NCBI GenBank assembly: GCA_018067055.1
Contig: JAGPVK010000163.1
Coordinates: 1-6,428, forward strand
Direction of reading: 5' to 3'
DNA length: 6,428 nt
DNA from: Sphingomonadales bacterium
GTDB taxonomy: Bacteria; Pseudomonadota; Alphaproteobacteria; Sphingomonadales; Sphingomonadaceae
Shown here: positions 5,678 through 6,428 of the stretch, piece after piece
Layout: every line of letters starts with the position of its first letter
How positions within the stretch are numbered: position 1 is the first letter of the stretch
The notes under the pieces: generated by a model
Databases searched by the model: none
What the model was told of the DNA's origin: nothing
Seen by the model: the letters and a program-made list of their open reading frames with translations, nothing else
Program-made: the position numbers and the translations under genes

Positions 5678-6428
5678 TCAATCCGCAAATGGATCCGTTA
5701 CCAAAATCGTATCTTCCCGCTCTGGCGAGGTTGACACCAATGCCACCGGACACTGGATCAGTTCCTCTACACGCCGGATATATTTGATCGCCTGTGCGGG
5801 AAGGTCGGCCCAGCTGCGCGCTCCAGCGGTGGTTTCGTTCCAGCCTTCCATCGTTTCGTAAATCGGTTTGACGGCGGCCTGGTCCTGGTGATGTGGTGGC
5901 AGATAGTCGTAGGTGACACCATTCAGATCATAGCCGACACAGATTTTCAGTTCTTCAAAACCGTCGAGCACGTCGAGCTTGGTCAGTGCGATACCAGCCA
6001 CGCCGGATACGGCCAGGGCCTGTCGCACAAGCACCGCATCAAACCAGCCGCATCGTCTTTGGCGTCCGGTCACCGTACCGAATTCATGGCCACGCTCGCC
6101 AAGTCGCTGGCCGATCTCATCATCCAGTTCGGTCGGGAATGGGCCAGAGCCGACGCGCGTTGTGTAAGCCTTGGTGATGCCCAGCACATAGCCAGTACCC
6201 GACGGGCCAATGCCCGAGCCGCCAGCGGCGGTACCGGAAATCGTGTTCGAACTGGTGACAAAGGGATAGGTGCCATGATCGACATCAAGCAATACGCCCT
6301 GAGCGCCTTCGAACAATATGCGCTTGCCGTCGCGGCGCGCCTCGTTGAGCCGTTTCCAGACTGGTTGAGCATATTGCAGAACGCTTTCGGCGATTTCCTT
6401 CAGATCGTTGAGCAAGCGTTCCCGGTCC
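5678..6428 (-). CDS. purA: Adenylosuccinate synthetase, C-terminal part, 5'-truncated by window edge
   Basis: This cytoplasmic enzyme joins IMP and L-aspartate, with GTP, to adenylosuccinate, the first committed step to AMP. About 249 residues are visible, against a family length near 430. The frame stays open to the right edge (the codons before the apparent TTG start read DRER), so the start and the GTP P-loop QWGDEGKG lie outside. Conserved blocks seen are [19 protein letters not shown] (about 6313-6257), [13 protein letters not shown], the aspartate-loop region [14 protein letters not shown] (about 6079-6038) with its arginines, and [11 protein letters not shown] (about 5989-5957), which contains the guanine-recognition residues. 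The C-terminus [10 protein letters not shown] is of normal type. Nothing suggests decay. The mreB gene follows on the same strand after 353 bases, too far for close operon coupling. Identification is secure. Confidence 0.97.
   Translation of the reverse strand, partial: DRERLLNDLKEIAESVLQYAQPVWKRLNEARRDGKRILFEGAQGVLLDVDHGTYPFVTSSNTISGTAAGGSGIGPSGTGYVLGITKAYTTRVGSGPFPTELDDEIGQRLGERGHEFGTVTGRQRRCGWFDAVLVRQALAVSGVAGIALTKLDVLDGFEELKICVGYDLNGVTYDYLPPHHQDQAAVKPIYETMEGWNETTAGARSWADLPAQAIKYIRRVEELIQCPVALVSTSPEREDTILVTDPFAD

Noticed and set aside
5443..5688. An 81-codon minus-strand frame between purA and mreB
   Set aside because: It starts with TTG inside the purA end, has no recognisable domain or ribosome site, and contains the 5558-5574 dyad. 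It more likely reflects an AT-richer non-coding gap that happens to be open.

Overview
The window looks like a chromosomal housekeeping segment of an alphaproteobacterium, most likely a member of the Sphingomonadales. This rests on the style of the chorismate synthase, MreB and adenylosuccinate synthetase proteins, the moderately high GC content and the GC-leaning codon use. It is a judgement from remembered family sequences, not a database result. There is no RNA gene, insertion sequence, CRISPR array, phage gene or tRNA-associated integration scar that I can support.

Layout. Positions 1-988 (+) hold the 3' nine-tenths of aroC, chorismate synthase, cut by the left edge. Two membrane transporter genes follow on the same strand, with gaps of 73 and 74 bases: an SLC13/DASS-type permease with two RCK_C (TrkA-C) domains in the middle of the protein (1062-2861), and an SLC1/DAACS-type symporter whose binding-site residues point to an acidic amino acid (2936-4174). 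A 115-base convergent gap (4175-4289) with weak terminator-like hairpins separates these from the minus-strand genes. Those are mreB (4290-5324), then a 353-base non-coding, AT-richer stretch (5325-5677), then the C-terminal 58% or so of purA, cut by the right edge (5678-6428).

How the genes work together. aroC closes the common aromatic pathway and purA commits IMP to AMP. MreB is the actin-like scaffold of lateral wall synthesis. The two transporters probably import or exchange small organic or inorganic anions and acidic amino acids. No single pathway joins them. The +-strand trio may be partly co-transcribed, but only the short gaps support that.

What deserves a second look. (1) The mreB gene has no mreC/mreD behind it and differs from typical MreB at several usually constant positions, so it may be a stand-alone paralogue. 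(2) The leader upstream of mreB carries three perfect dyads and phased GTGAC half-sites, which looks like a regulated promoter region. (3) In the SLC1 transporter, three residues that would form the third sodium site are changed together, while the substrate and other cation residues are intact. I do not see a convincing new multi-gene system here.
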